DNA of 64,000 nucleotides. Source: Rhodospirillales bacterium (GTDB lineage: Bacteria > Pseudomonadota > Alphaproteobacteria > Rhodospirillales > Defluviicoccaceae). Location of the stretch: assembly GCA_016710335.1 (NCBI GenBank), contig JADJXQ010000026.1, forward strand, positions 1 to 64,000, written 5' to 3'. How positions within the stretch are numbered: position 1 is the first letter of the stretch; the number at the start of each line of letters is the position of its first letter. The notes beneath the pieces were generated by a model. That model did not search any database, had not been told where the DNA came from, and saw only the letters and a program-made list of their open reading frames with translations. Below, piece by piece: positions 7,575 through 16,388 of this stretch. The translations under genes and the position numbers were made by a program.

Positions 7575-9860
7575 ATGCCGTTCGGCTTCCGGTCGAGCCG
7601 CGCCAAAGGACCGGACGGCAGTGCGGCCCGGTGGGCGCGGGGGTGTCTGCTCGGCCTCGCGACCGGGCTCGGCGGCGCCCTCCTCGCCGCTTCGCCTGCG
7701 GGTACGGCATTCGAAGAAACACTCGGTTTGTCGTGGCTGTTCAACATCCGCGGACCGATCGCGGCCCCGCCCGACATGGCTGTCGTTACTCTCGACCGGG
7801 CGACGGCGGAAACGCTGCAGCTCTCCCATCGCTCGTCGGATTGGCCCAGGACCCTTTACGCGGAGGTTGTTGACTCGCTGACGGCGCGCGGCGCCTCGGT
7901 CATCGTGTTCGATATGATGTTCGACACCGCCGGCTCCGCTGCGGAGACTGCGGCGTTTGCAGAAGCCGTAGCGCGGGCCGAGCGCGTCGTCCTGTTCCAG
8001 CCGCTGCGCACCCGCAAGAGGCCGGTGACCACCAGCAGCGGCGGCGGCGGCGCATGGCTGTGGCGCGAGACACTGGTGTCGCCGGTGCGGCAACTGGCGG
8101 TCGCCGCCCGCGCTCTGGCGCCGTTCCCGCTGCCCAAGGTGCCCGCCCGGGTCAGCCGCTTCTGGAGCTTCAAGCCGTCGGTGGGCGATGCCCCGACCCT
8201 GCCGGTCGCCGCCCTGCAGGTCCTCGCCCTGCCGAGTCTTGGCGGCTGGGCACAATTGCTCTCCAACGCCGGAGCGCCCGGCGCCGATCGGCTTCCGATG
8301 TCCGGGGAGGCGCTCGCCGACGCCGGCGCGGTGCGGGCCTACATGCAATCGCTGCGTCACATGTTCCTCAACGATCCCGGACTGGGGGTGCGGATCAGGG
8401 CATTGTTGGCGAACCGGGAGCCCTCTCCCGAAAGCCGGCTGTTCGCGGCGCTCGCCGGCGCCTACGCGGGGGCGGACAGTCATGTCCTCAACTTCTATGG
8501 TCCCGCCGGCTCCGTCCGCACCATTCCCTACCACCGCCTGCGGCGGGGCGAGGCCGGGGGCGATCCGGTGAGGGACGATCTGGCGGGCGCCTGCGTATTC
8601 GTCGGCGTTGCGGAGCTGTATTCGCCGGAACAGCAGGATGCCTTTCACACCGTCTACTCAAGCGCCGACGGCATCGACATCAGCGGCGTCGAGATCGCGG
8701 CGACCGCGTTCGGTAACCTCCTCACCGGCCGGACCATGCGTCAGGCGGGAGCGGCGGCGGGCGCGGTCCTGGTGTTGGCGCTCGGAATCGTCGTCGGCGC
8801 CGTCGCCTACGTCCTGCCGGCGGCGACCGCGGTGCCGGCCGTCGCCCTAGTGGCCGGCGGTTATGTCGCTGCGGCCCAATTGGCGTTCAACCGCGCCGAC
8901 CTTTGGTTGCCGCTGGCGACCCCGGTGCTGGTCCAGCTTCCGTTCGCGTTGCTGGTGGGCGTGCTCGGCCAGTACCTCCTGGCCCGCCGGCAGCGGGCTC
9001 GCGCCGGCCGCGCCATCCGCTACTTCGTGCCGGAGGCGGTGGCGGCGGCGCTGACCGAGCGCGACCTGGAGCCGAGCGCCCTCAACCGCGTCGTCTACGC
9101 CGCGTGCCTCGCCAGCGACGCCCAGGGCTACACGGCGTTTTCGGAGAAGCTGGAGCCGACGGCGCTGGCATTGATCATGAAGGAGTACTTCGACGCGCTG
9201 GCGGAAGCGGTGCGGCGCCACGATGTGGACGTCTGGGCGTTCGTCGCCGACAGCCTGATGTGCGCCTGGACCGCCGCCGCGCCTGACATCGCGGTGCGCC
9301 GCAAGGCCTGTCTGGCGGCGCTCGACGCCCGCGCCGCCATGGATCGCTTCGCACGGGAGCGGACCGGGGGCCGTCTCATGACCCGCATCGGGCTCCATGA
9401 CGGCCAGGTGCAGGTGGGGCCGGCCGGCGGCGGCGGCCGCTTCGTCTACAACGTCACCGGCGATCCCGCCAACACTGCAGCGCGCATCCAGAACCTTAAC
9501 AAGCGGCTCCATGCGAAACTCCTCGCCAGCATGCAGGTAGTGGAGGGCGTGGACGAGGTGCTGGTCCGCCCGCTCGGCGACTTCCAGATCGTCGGCAAGG
9601 CGGAGCCGATAGCCATTTGTGAAATCATTACGCATCGCAGCACCGCGACCGCACACCACCTCGAGGTGTGCGAGCGCTTCGAGGAGGCGCTGGATGCCTA
9701 CCGGCAGCGGCAGTGGACAACCGCCGAGGACCTGTTTGCCGTGGTGCTCGATCTCGAGCCGCACGACGGGCCGAGCCGCCTCTACAGGCAAGCCTGCAAG
9801 CGCAACCAGATGTTGCCGAGAGGTGCGGCCTCGACGGTCATCACCGACAGCCGATCCTGA
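7575..9860 (+). CDS. CHASE2-domain adenylate/guanylate cyclase
   Basis: A 761-residue membrane-bound class III nucleotide cyclase. One N-terminal helix is followed by a periplasmic CHASE2 sensor domain (about residues 40-370), three hydrophobic segments (about 390-475) and the cyclase domain (about 490-670). Both metal-binding aspartates are present (CLASDAQGYTAF and FVADSLMCAW), as is the transition-state Asn-Arg pair (GDPANTAARIQ), so it should be active. The tail after 690 looks like a single TPR hairpin. Whether it makes cAMP or cGMP cannot be settled by eye. It follows crp by 5 bases and precedes a FecR-type outer-membrane protein by 138 bases. Confidence 0.9.
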   Translation: MPFGFRSSRAKGPDGSAARWARGCLLGLATGLGGALLAASPAGTAFEETLGLSWLFNIRGPIAAPPDMAVVTLDRATAETLQLSHRSSDWPRTLYAEVVDSLTARGASVIVFDMMFDTAGSAAETAAFAEAVARAERVVLFQPLRTRKRPVTTSSGGGGAWLWRETLVSPVRQLAVAARALAPFPLPKVPARVSRFWSFKPSVGDAPTLPVAALQVLALPSLGGWAQLLSNAGAPGADRLPMSGEALADAGAVRAYMQSLRHMFLNDPGLGVRIRALLANREPSPESRLFAALAGAYAGADSHVLNFYGPAGSVRTIPYHRLRRGEAGGDPVRDDLAGACVFVGVAELYSPEQQDAFHTVYSSADGIDISGVEIAATAFGNLLTGRTMRQAGAAAGAVLVLALGIVVGAVAYVLPAATAVPAVALVAGGYVAAAQLAFNRADLWLPLATPVLVQLPFALLVGVLGQYLLARRQRARAGRAIRYFVPEAVAAALTERDLEPSALNRVVYAACLASDAQGYTAFSEKLEPTALALIMKEYFDALAEAVRRHDVDVWAFVADSLMCAWTAAAPDIAVRRKACLAALDARAAMDRFARERTGGRLMTRIGLHDGQVQVGPAGGGGRFVYNVTGDPANTAARIQNLNKRLHAKLLASMQVVEGVDEVLVRPLGDFQIVGKAEPIAICEIITHRSTATAHHLEVCERFEEALDAYRQRQWTTAEDLFAVVLDLEPHDGPSRLYRQACKRNQMLPRGAASTVITDSRS

Positions 9861-9998
9861 CTCCGGGCGCGACACTCCGAGACGCAAGACTTGAGATCAT
9901 GCTTGTATTCGAGAGTTGTTTTCTGGACACTCATGGACTTCGCGCAAGAAACGTCTTCGACGGCAACAGGTGTAAGAAGAGGCGCGGGCGGGGAAACG

Positions 9999-12900
9999 AT
10001 GATTATTCCGCGATGGCGCTGGCTGCTCGGGGTTCTGGGCGCCGTCTGGCTTCTTTGCAATCCTGCGGCAAATGCCGCCGGGCCGTGCAACGACCCGGTG
10101 GGCCGGGTCGTGTCGGCGGAGGGCGTGGTCGACGTACGGCGCTCCGCGGCTGGCGACTGGCGACGGGCTGATGCCGAGACGCTGCTGTGCGCGGGCGACA
10201 TGATCCGGGTCGGCGACAACGGTCGCGCTGCGGTCTCATTCTTCAACGACGGAGTCATCCGCCTCGACCAGAACTCCAGCCTGCGCCTGCTGACGGAGAC
10301 GTCGCAACAGCGGACCTTCCTGGAACTCCTGTCGGGGGCGATCAATTTCTTCAGCCGGCGGCCGCGCTCGCTCCAGGTCGACACGCCTTATGTGAACGCC
10401 GCCGCCGAGGGCACCGAGTTCGCGGTTCTGGTTGGCGGCGGGCGCACCGAGATCGTGGTGTTCGAAGGCCGGGTCGTCGCCGCCAACGACCAGGGGCGGC
10501 TCGAACTGGGCAATGGCGAGGCCGGCGTTGCGACTGCCGGCACCGCGCCGAGCCGGATGGTCGTGGTGCGGCCGGCCGACGCGGTGCAATGGGCGCTCTA
10601 CTACCCGCCGATCCTGGCGCTGCCGCCAGAGGAACCGGGGCAGGGGCAGGGGCAACTCATCGCGCAATCCCACGTGCGACGGGCCGCGGCCCTTCTCAAC
10701 GTCGGTCGGGTCGCGGAGGCGGAGGCGGCGGCGGAAGCGGCGCTGGCCGCGGACCCGTCGGCGGGGTTGGCGTGGTCGCTGCGCGCGGTGATCGCGGTCG
10801 CCGCCAACGATCGTGCGCGGGCGCTGACGGCGGCGCGCCAGGGTGTGGCGCTGGCTCCGGACGCGGCGGCGGCGAAGATTGCGCTGTCCTACGCACTCCA
10901 GGCCGATCAGCGGCTGGAGGAGGCGCGCGACGTGCTGCAGGCGGCGGTGGAGCAGAGCCCCGGCGACGGCTTGGCGTGGGCGCGGCTCGCCGAGATCCGC
11001 CTCGCGCTCGGCGCTCGCCAAGAAGCTTTGGCCGCGGCGCGGACGGCGGAAACCCTGGCTCCGACGCTGGGGCGAGTGCAGACCGTGCTCGGCTTCGCGG
11101 CGCTCACCGCATTCCGCTACGACGACGCGGCGCTGGCGTTCCGGCGCGCCGCGGTGCTCGATGCCGCCGATCCGCTACCGCGCCTCGGGCTCGGCCTGGC
11201 GAAGATCCGCGGCGGCGACCTGGAGGAGGGCCGGCGGGAACTGGAAATCGCCGCTGGTCTCGATCCCGGCGATTCGTTGGTGCGCTCCTACCTCGGCAAG
11301 GCCTACTTCGAGGAGCGGCGGGACGCTTTTGCGGCGCGGGAACTGGAGCGCGCCAAGGAACTCGACCCGCTCGATCCCACTCCCCACCTCTACGACGCCA
11401 TCCGCAAGCAGACCGAGAATCGGCCGGTCGAGGCTTTGCGCGACATCGAGCGCTCGATCGCCCTCAACGACAACCGCGCCGTCTACCGCGGCCGCCTGCT
11501 GCTCGACAAGGACCGCGCGGCGCGCGGCGCCAGCCTCGGGCGCATCTACGAGGACTTGGGGTTCCAGCAACTCGGCGTCAACGAAGCCGCGTGGTCGCTC
11601 GCTCTGGCGCCGAGCGATGCCAGCGCCCATCGCTTCCTCGCCGATCTCAACCGGACGCGCCCCCGCCACGAACTGGCGCGGGTGAGCGAGCTCTTGAAGT
11701 CGCAGTTGCTGCAGGACATCAATATCAACCCAATCCAGCCCAGCTTTCTCGAAACGGATCTGAACGTGATCTCCCGCGGGGGGCCGGGGTCGCCAGGGTT
11801 GAACGAATACACCCCGCTGTTCGAACGCAACGAGGCGCACCTGGCGCTGTCCACCGTCGCCGGAAGCAACCGCCGCTGGGGCGGCGAGGCGATTGCGTCG
11901 GGCGTCTACGATGGCTTGTCGGCCAGCGGCGGCCATTTTCACCTCCAGGACGACGGCTTTCGCGATAACAACGACTTCGCTGTGGATTTGAGCACCGTGT
12001 TCGCCCAGGTCGCCGTTACGCCGAACGCCAGCGTGCAGGTCGAGGCCCGGCGCGAACGGCGGGACCAGGGGGACCTGATCCTGAACTTCGATCCGGCGGA
12101 CTACCGCCCCGACTTTCGTCAAGAGATCGAACAGGACAATGTTCGCCTGGGCGGCCGGCTGTCCTTCGCGCCCGGCTCGGATCTCCTCGCTTCCGTCGCC
12201 TATGGGCGACGCGAGAACCGTCTGGAGGACCTGCCGAGCTTTCAGGACGACGTGATCGAGGACGAGGGCTATCAGGGCGAGATGCAGTACATCGTCAGCG
12301 GCGACAAGTACAATCTCTCCGTCGGCGGCGGGCTCTACGACGTGGACGTCACCGAGCGCTTCCAGTTGGATGGCATTACCTCGAAGCCCGACGTGACCCA
12401 CCAGACCGTCTACGCCTACGGCAACGCCACGCCTTTCGATGATGTCGTCGTGACGCTGGGGTTGAGCTGGGCGTCGTTCCGGCAGGAACGGGATGGCGAG
12501 GAGGAGATCGATGTGGACGGGCTCGATCCGAAGCTCGGCGTGCAATGGAACGTCACGGACAGGCTGCGCCTGCGCGCGGCCTACCTGGAGACCGTCAAGC
12601 GGCCGCTGGTGATCGAGCAGACCCTGGAACCGACGCAGGTCGCCGGTTTCAACCAGTTCTATGACGACCTGGACGGCAGCGAGTCGCGCCGCTACGGGGT
12701 CGGGCTCGATGTTCGTCTGCTCGATGATCTGTACGCCGGCGCGGAAGCGTCCCGGCGGACCATCGACATCCCCATTCTCACCCCCGCCGGTTTCCCGACG
12801 ATCCAGGAAACGTGGGAGGAAGACCTCTACGCCGGGTACGTCTATTGGACACCCGGCGACCGCTGGGCGGTGCGCGCCGCTGTCGAGGCCGAGACATTCG

Positions 12901-13274
12901 AAAGGCCGGAAACGACGTTCCTCGGGTTCTCGTTCCCGTTCCCCGGCAGCGTCGAGACGGTCATGGTTCCGGTGTCGGTCAACTATTTTCATCCGAGCGG
13001 GTGGTTTGCGGGCGCCAAAGGCACGTTCGTCGACCAGACGGTCGACATCTCCAGTTTCTCCGCCTATCCGGAAGACAGCGACTCGTTCTTCCTGGTCGAC
13101 GCCGTCATCGGCTACCGTCTGCCGAAGCGGCTCGGCATCGTCAGCGTCGAGGGACGCAATCTTCTCAATCAGCAGTTCCGGTTTCAGGACGACAGCTTCC
13201 GGTCGTCCACCCGGATCGGCCCGATGTTCGTGCCCGAAACCACGGTGCAAGCCCGACTGACATTGAATTTCTGA
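9999..13274 (+). CDS. FecR-TPR-outer-membrane beta-barrel fusion protein
   Basis: A 1091-residue protein. The ATG at 9999 gives a good signal peptide (WLLGVLGAVWLLCNPAANA); upstream in-frame starts would spoil it. Residues about 30-200 form a FecR domain (GRVVSAEGVVDVRR, TPYVNAAAEGTEFAV). Residues about 225-560 carry roughly ten TPR-like repeats. From about 600 to the end come alternating amphipathic strands of a TonB-receptor-like barrel, finishing with the terminal Phe (LTLNF) used for outer-membrane insertion. There is no plug domain or TonB box that I can see, so transport is uncertain. Its position behind crp and the CHASE2 cyclase suggests an envelope sensor feeding the cyclase; that is an inference. 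Confidence 0.82.
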   Translation: MIIPRWRWLLGVLGAVWLLCNPAANAAGPCNDPVGRVVSAEGVVDVRRSAAGDWRRADAETLLCAGDMIRVGDNGRAAVSFFNDGVIRLDQNSSLRLLTETSQQRTFLELLSGAINFFSRRPRSLQVDTPYVNAAAEGTEFAVLVGGGRTEIVVFEGRVVAANDQGRLELGNGEAGVATAGTAPSRMVVVRPADAVQWALYYPPILALPPEEPGQGQGQLIAQSHVRRAAALLNVGRVAEAEAAAEAALAADPSAGLAWSLRAVIAVAANDRARALTAARQGVALAPDAAAAKIALSYALQADQRLEEARDVLQAAVEQSPGDGLAWARLAEIRLALGARQEALAAARTAETLAPTLGRVQTVLGFAALTAFRYDDAALAFRRAAVLDAADPLPRLGLGLAKIRGGDLEEGRRELEIAAGLDPGDSLVRSYLGKAYFEERRDAFAARELERAKELDPLDPTPHLYDAIRKQTENRPVEALRDIERSIALNDNRAVYRGRLLLDKDRAARGASLGRIYEDLGFQQLGVNEAAWSLALAPSDASAHRFLADLNRTRPRHELARVSELLKSQLLQDININPIQPSFLETDLNVISRGGPGSPGLNEYTPLFERNEAHLALSTVAGSNRRWGGEAIASGVYDGLSASGGHFHLQDDGFRDNNDFAVDLSTVFAQVAVTPNASVQVEARRERRDQGDLILNFDPADYRPDFRQEIEQDNVRLGGRLSFAPGSDLLASVAYGRRENRLEDLPSFQDDVIEDEGYQGEMQYIVSGDKYNLSVGGGLYDVDVTERFQLDGITSKPDVTHQTVYAYGNATPFDDVVVTLGLSWASFRQERDGEEEIDVDGLDPKLGVQWNVTDRLRLRAAYLETVKRPLVIEQTLEPTQVAGFNQFYDDLDGSESRRYGVGLDVRLLDDLYAGAEASRRTIDIPILTPAGFPTIQETWEEDLYAGYVYWTPGDRWAVRAAVEAETFERPETTFLGFSFPFPGSVETVMVPVSVNYFHPSGWFAGAKGTFVDQTVDISSFSAYPEDSDSFFLVDAVIGYRLPKRLGIVSVEGRNLLNQQFRFQDDSFRSSTRIGPMFVPETTVQARLTLNF

Positions 13275-13375
13275 CTGTGCGCTCTTGAACTGGACACTGC
13301 GCGGCGCTCGCGGCCGTGGCCGTGCCGCCCGGATCGTCGGGCGAACCTTGAACCTGGTGAACGAGGAGGTCATCG

Positions 13376-13747
13376 ATGGCAAAGAAACCCGGAATGTCCG
13401 ACGTTCGTTGGAGAAACGTCTTCGACAACGAAGCCCACGCAGCGCGATCCCTGAAGCCCGGAGACAAGCGGGTGGAAGTGCCCCCCGAGGACGCGCCCAA
13501 GACCCTGGAAGAGCACCTGGCGGATATGCAGGCGGACTACATCGTCGCGTTTTCCGAAACGACGGGGAAAATGATGTCATTTTGCCCCTCCGATACGAAG
13601 AAGGTCTACGCGATCAGCGACCCCGCGGACCTCGGAGTCAACGCCTTCGAGATCCGGTGCGTCGAGGCCCCGGTGTCGGTTCTGTTCAAGGGACCGGACG
13701 GCTGTCGTCTGGTCTGCTCGGGCAATCGATGCCGGATCGTCTGCTGA
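13376..13747 (+). CDS. hypothetical protein, 123 residues
   Basis: Not recognised. The start ATG at 13376 has a strong ribosome-binding site (GAGGAGG, 7 bases upstream). The protein is soluble, acidic in the middle (PEDAPKTLEEHLADM), and ends in a cysteine-rich tail (CRLVCSGNRCRIVC). Five cysteines fall in the last 35 residues, which hints at metal binding or disulfide formation, but there is no signal peptide. It lies 101 bases after the FecR-barrel gene and before a strong hairpin at 13782, so it may be the last gene of that unit. Confidence 0.6.
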   Translation: MAKKPGMSDVRWRNVFDNEAHAARSLKPGDKRVEVPPEDAPKTLEEHLADMQADYIVAFSETTGKMMSFCPSDTKKVYAISDPADLGVNAFEIRCVEAPVSVLFKGPDGCRLVCSGNRCRIVC

Positions 13748-13781
13748 GCGTACGTGAGGCGGGCGCCGCGACCCCACAGAC

Positions 13782-13809
13782 CGGGAACAACGCGCAGCGG
13801 TTGTTCCCG
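13782..13809 (+). terminator. hairpin, possible terminator
   Basis: CGGGAACAAC at 13782-13791 pairs perfectly with GTTGTTCCCG at 13800-13809 around an 8-base loop. It lies 35 bases after the 123-residue gene. There is no T-run, so it may act as a Rho-independent-like pause or an mRNA-stabilising end. The rest of the interval 13748-14052 shows nothing I can name. Confidence 0.5.
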
Positions 13810-14052
13810 TGTATCCGCGGTCGACTGGGAAGGGAAAGCGCCGCTTTTTCGCAGGTATGATGCGGATCTGTACCGCCGTGTCAGCCTTGTGTGAGTGATA
13901 ACGCAGGGTTTGTGGCGAACTCCGCGCCCGAAACGTCACCCTCGTCTCCGGTCGGACCGGGGTCAGCGTCATGAACTGAAACGGACGGTAGTCGACGCGC
14001 CCGCCCAAGCCGCTGGTGCGCCGAGATGGCCGGTGACGGCAGGGAGGAAGAG

Positions 14053-14853
14053 ATGGCCGAAAACGAAGCGCCAGCCGGGCAAAGTGCGGCGCGTGGAAAT
14101 GTGCTGCCCTACGCCGATCGGATCAACACGGTCCGCAGCGACGAGCCGTTCAAGTGGCTGGCGGCCGGGTGGCGGGATTTCCGCCGGTCCGGCCTGGTCA
14201 GCCTCGCCTACGGCCTGATCTTCGTCGCCGCCGGCGTGGCCCTCACCATCGGCCTTTACGCCGCGGACTTCGCGTATCTCATCGCGCCGCTGATCGGCGG
14301 CTTTCTCCTGGTCGGCCCCGCTCTCACTGTCGGCTTCTACACCATCAGCCGCGATCTGGAGGCCGGCCGCAAGCCGAGCCTCGCCCGGGCGCTGACTGCC
14401 TGGCGCGCCAATCCGGTGCATCTGCTCGGGTTCGGCTTGGCGCAGGTGCTGTTCATGATCATATGGGTGCGCCTCGCGGTCATGATCTTCGCGCTGTCGT
14501 TTCCGTACCAGTCCATGGACCTGCAAAGCATGGTCAACGCCGCCCTGTTCAGTGTCCAGGGCAACCTCTTCCTGATGATTGGCACCCTCGTCGGCAGCGT
14601 CATGGCGACCCTCGCCTTCACCTTCAGCGTGGTGTCGTTGCCGTTGATGCTCGATCGCAAGGCCGACATCGTGCAGGCGGTGGTGATCAGCGTCGTCGCG
14701 GTCATCACCAACATCCGGGTCATGGTGGTTTGGGCGGCGCTGATCGTGGTGTTCACCATCGCCGGATTGGCGACGTTCTACATCGGCCTGGCGGTCACCC
14801 TGCCTCTGATCGGGCACGCGAGCTGGCACGCCTACCGCGCCTTGATACGCTGA
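14053..14853 (+). CDS. DUF2189 integral membrane protein
   Basis: A 266-residue protein with about six membrane helices and the pattern of the DUF2189 family: the opening RINTVRSDEPFKWLAAGWRD, the helix pair before LVGPALTVGFYTISRDLE, and VVWAALIVVFTIAGLAT before the conserved GHASWHAYR end. The start at 14053 is preceded by GGGAGGAAG; an upstream ATG at 14026 lacks such a site. Function in the family is not established. It stands alone, with no clear operon partner. Confidence 0.8.
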   Translation: MAENEAPAGQSAARGNVLPYADRINTVRSDEPFKWLAAGWRDFRRSGLVSLAYGLIFVAAGVALTIGLYAADFAYLIAPLIGGFLLVGPALTVGFYTISRDLEAGRKPSLARALTAWRANPVHLLGFGLAQVLFMIIWVRLAVMIFALSFPYQSMDLQSMVNAALFSVQGNLFLMIGTLVGSVMATLAFTFSVVSLPLMLDRKADIVQAVVISVVAVITNIRVMVVWAALIVVFTIAGLATFYIGLAVTLPLIGHASWHAYRALIR

Positions 14854-15291
14854 AGCCCTCGTTCGAAGTGACCCCGCACTCCTGCGGGCATCGAGAGGCC
14901 TCGTCCACAGACCCTGTGGATAAGCCTGTCGATAAGGGTGCCGCTTTCATATCTATGTCTCGGTTCCGCCAAGCTTTTGGCCCGTGTGCCCGGATGTTGG
15001 GCGTTTGCTTAACCCCTTGATATCGCTGATTTTTCGGCGGGTCCTGAAAAAGCAATGCTTCCCTTGCATGTCGATTTCCATTCAGAACCGCAGGCAGGAG
15101 CGGCAAACGCGGGGTTGTGAAAAACTCATGCAGACGTCGACATCGAATACAGCCGGTATAAGAAGAACAACAACGCACTTTCACGCCCGTGCTCTTGCAT
15201 CTCGGAATAGGCACTCAATTCAGGACCTGTTAACCCCCAACCGGGTATTCCTTGACTCCGTGTTTTTTGCACATGGCCAAGGATCATCGAA
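14854..15291. other. 438-base intergenic region with DnaA-box-like and TTAACC sites
   Basis: A comparatively AT-rich non-coding stretch between the DUF2189 gene and the pilin. It contains a perfect TGTGGATAA (14915-14923, complement of TTATCCACA), a one-mismatch copy TGTCGATAA (14927-14935), an inverted repeat TCCACAG/CTGTGGA just before them, and two TTAACC half-sites (15009-15014, 15230-15235) of the kind bound by CtrA in alphaproteobacteria. The TTAACC near 15230 lies about 60 bases upstream of the pilin start. The binding-site readings are matches to consensus only. Confidence 0.45.
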
Positions 15292-15552
15292 GTGGCGCAC
15301 ACCTTCCTGTCGCGGTTGTCGAAGGGCATTTCAGGCGCAAGTTCCATCGAGTACGCCGCGATCGTGGCGTTGATCGGTATCGCGTTGTCGTTCGCCTCGG
15401 TGCCGCTGAACAACGCCCTCATCGTCGCGTCCGATAGCTTGGACACGGGTTTGCAGATCGCTGGTGGTCAGCAGCCGCAGCGCGCCAGCGACGCCGACCA
15501 ACGCGGGCCGGCCCCCGCCAGGCGTGCGCGCGCGGCTGATCGTCGACAATAG
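15292..15552 (+). CDS. Flp/Fap-type pilin-like protein
   Basis: An 86-residue type IVb pilin-like protein. The GTG start at 15292 follows AAGGAT. The short basic leader ends in GASSIEYAAIVALIGIALSF, the characteristic Flp pilin segment with the conserved Glu followed by a hydrophobic helix. The C-terminal 30 residues are low-complexity, Arg- and Ala-rich, and unlike other pilins. No tad/cpa assembly genes are nearby, so this is an orphan pilin or a prepilin-like anchor. It precedes a PilZ gene by 320 bases. Confidence 0.75.
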   Translation: MAHTFLSRLSKGISGASSIEYAAIVALIGIALSFASVPLNNALIVASDSLDTGLQIAGGQQPQRASDADQRGPAPARRARAADRRQ

Positions 15553-15559
15553 GCGCGGG

Positions 15560-15575
15560 TGTGATGTGCGTCACA
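15560..15575 (+). promoter_or_regulatory. perfect CRP-type binding site
   Basis: TGTGA-N6-TCACA, a full match to the CRP consensus palindrome, lies 8 bases after the pilin stop and about 300 bases upstream of the PilZ gene. The window encodes a Crp-family protein with a compatible recognition helix and a cyclase, which makes a functional site plausible. The same perfect palindrome occurs at 32395. Confidence 0.6.
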
Positions 15576-15621
15576 TCCTATGCGAGCAAAATCTGCCATA
15601 ACACTTCCTGTCAGGGGCTCT

Positions 15622-15710
15622 CCCCCCCCCCACTCCTGACATCCCCGCGAGGGGACGCCGGGCCGCTACGGCGGCCCGGCACCCCGCGACGGTGCCGGGT
15701 GACCCGGCAC
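15622..15710 (+). promoter_or_regulatory. C10 tract followed by competing hairpins
   Basis: Ten consecutive C at 15622-15631 are followed by three segments: CCCGGCACC (15675-15683), GGTGCCGGG (15691-15699) and CCCGGCAC (15703-15710). The middle segment can pair perfectly with either the first or the third, so the two stems exclude each other. This is the geometry of an attenuator or a switch in the leader of the PilZ gene at 15873, if transcription starts near the CRP box at 15560. No leader peptide or aptamer is recognised. The remaining bases of 15553-15872 show no gene. Confidence 0.4.
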
Positions 15711-15872
15711 TCCTCTCCGCCTTCCCGCGCGCCGTTTACCAAGCCTTCAGCGTTGCTCTGTAAAGTCCCTTCGTGTCGTGCAACGGGAGGGCGTGGATCC
15801 CACTTCCTTCGGCACGCACAGCCAACGAAGGCCTTCTCCACAGTGTCGAGCGGTAGCGGCAGGATCGAAACA

Positions 15873-16382
15873 ATGGTTACTAGTCAACAGCTTATCGAAG
15901 TGAGCTTACAAGGGCTGATGAGGCAGCAGAGTGCCGCGGTGCAGCCTGGGGTCGACGGAACGGCCGTACGGTGTATGAGCGAGGAGCAGCGTCGGCATCC
16001 GCGCATGACCACACCCGAGATGGAAGTGGTCCTAGACGGCAAGCCGCACCTGACACTGAACTGGAGCATGGGCGGCATGGTGCTCGAAGGCTATGCCGGC
16101 CGCCGCGCCACCGGCGCGTTGCTGACCATCGAGCACATACGCGCGCTCGGCGGCGAGATGACGCCCGTCCGCGTGCACGGGCGCGTGTTGCGCAACGACG
16201 TCCACAACAAGCGCCTCGTCATCAGCCTGTTGCACATGGACAGCGCAGGCCACGATCTGCTGATGAGCTTCATGGAAGAGCGCGTTCGACGGCTGCGCAA
16301 GCTCCGCTCCGCCGACGCCGATTCCTCGTTCGCGAGGCCTCGCATCGTCGCCGGCGCGGCAAGCTCCGGCGTGGCAAGGTGA
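15873..16382 (+). CDS. PilZ-domain protein, putative c-di-GMP receptor
   Basis: A 169-residue protein. The ATG at 15873 has AGGAT upstream; the longer open frame from 15561 has no homologous sequence. The PilZ signature is present: RRHPR (RxxxR-like) near residue 41 and NWSMGGM (N/DxSxxG) near residue 64, both involved in c-di-GMP binding in the family. After that come beta-strands typical of PilZ (VRVHGRVLRNDVHNKRLVISLL) and a basic helical tail. The target process is unknown. Its position behind a pilin gene and a CRP box suggests surface behaviour under both nucleotide signals. Confidence 0.75.
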   Translation: MVTSQQLIEVSLQGLMRQQSAAVQPGVDGTAVRCMSEEQRRHPRMTTPEMEVVLDGKPHLTLNWSMGGMVLEGYAGRRATGALLTIEHIRALGGEMTPVRVHGRVLRNDVHNKRLVISLLHMDSAGHDLLMSFMEERVRRLRKLRSADADSSFARPRIVAGAASSGVAR

Positions 16383-16388
16383 GGCCTC

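Noticed and set aside
11175..13580. An 801-residue open frame on the - strand opposite the FecR-barrel gene
   Set aside because: Shadow of a coding strand with signal peptide, TPRs and barrel; no start site or motif supports the antisense frame.
14902..14935. A chromosomal replication origin at the DnaA-box pair
   Set aside because: Only two boxes, no extended AT-rich unwinding region, and no origin-linked genes nearby.
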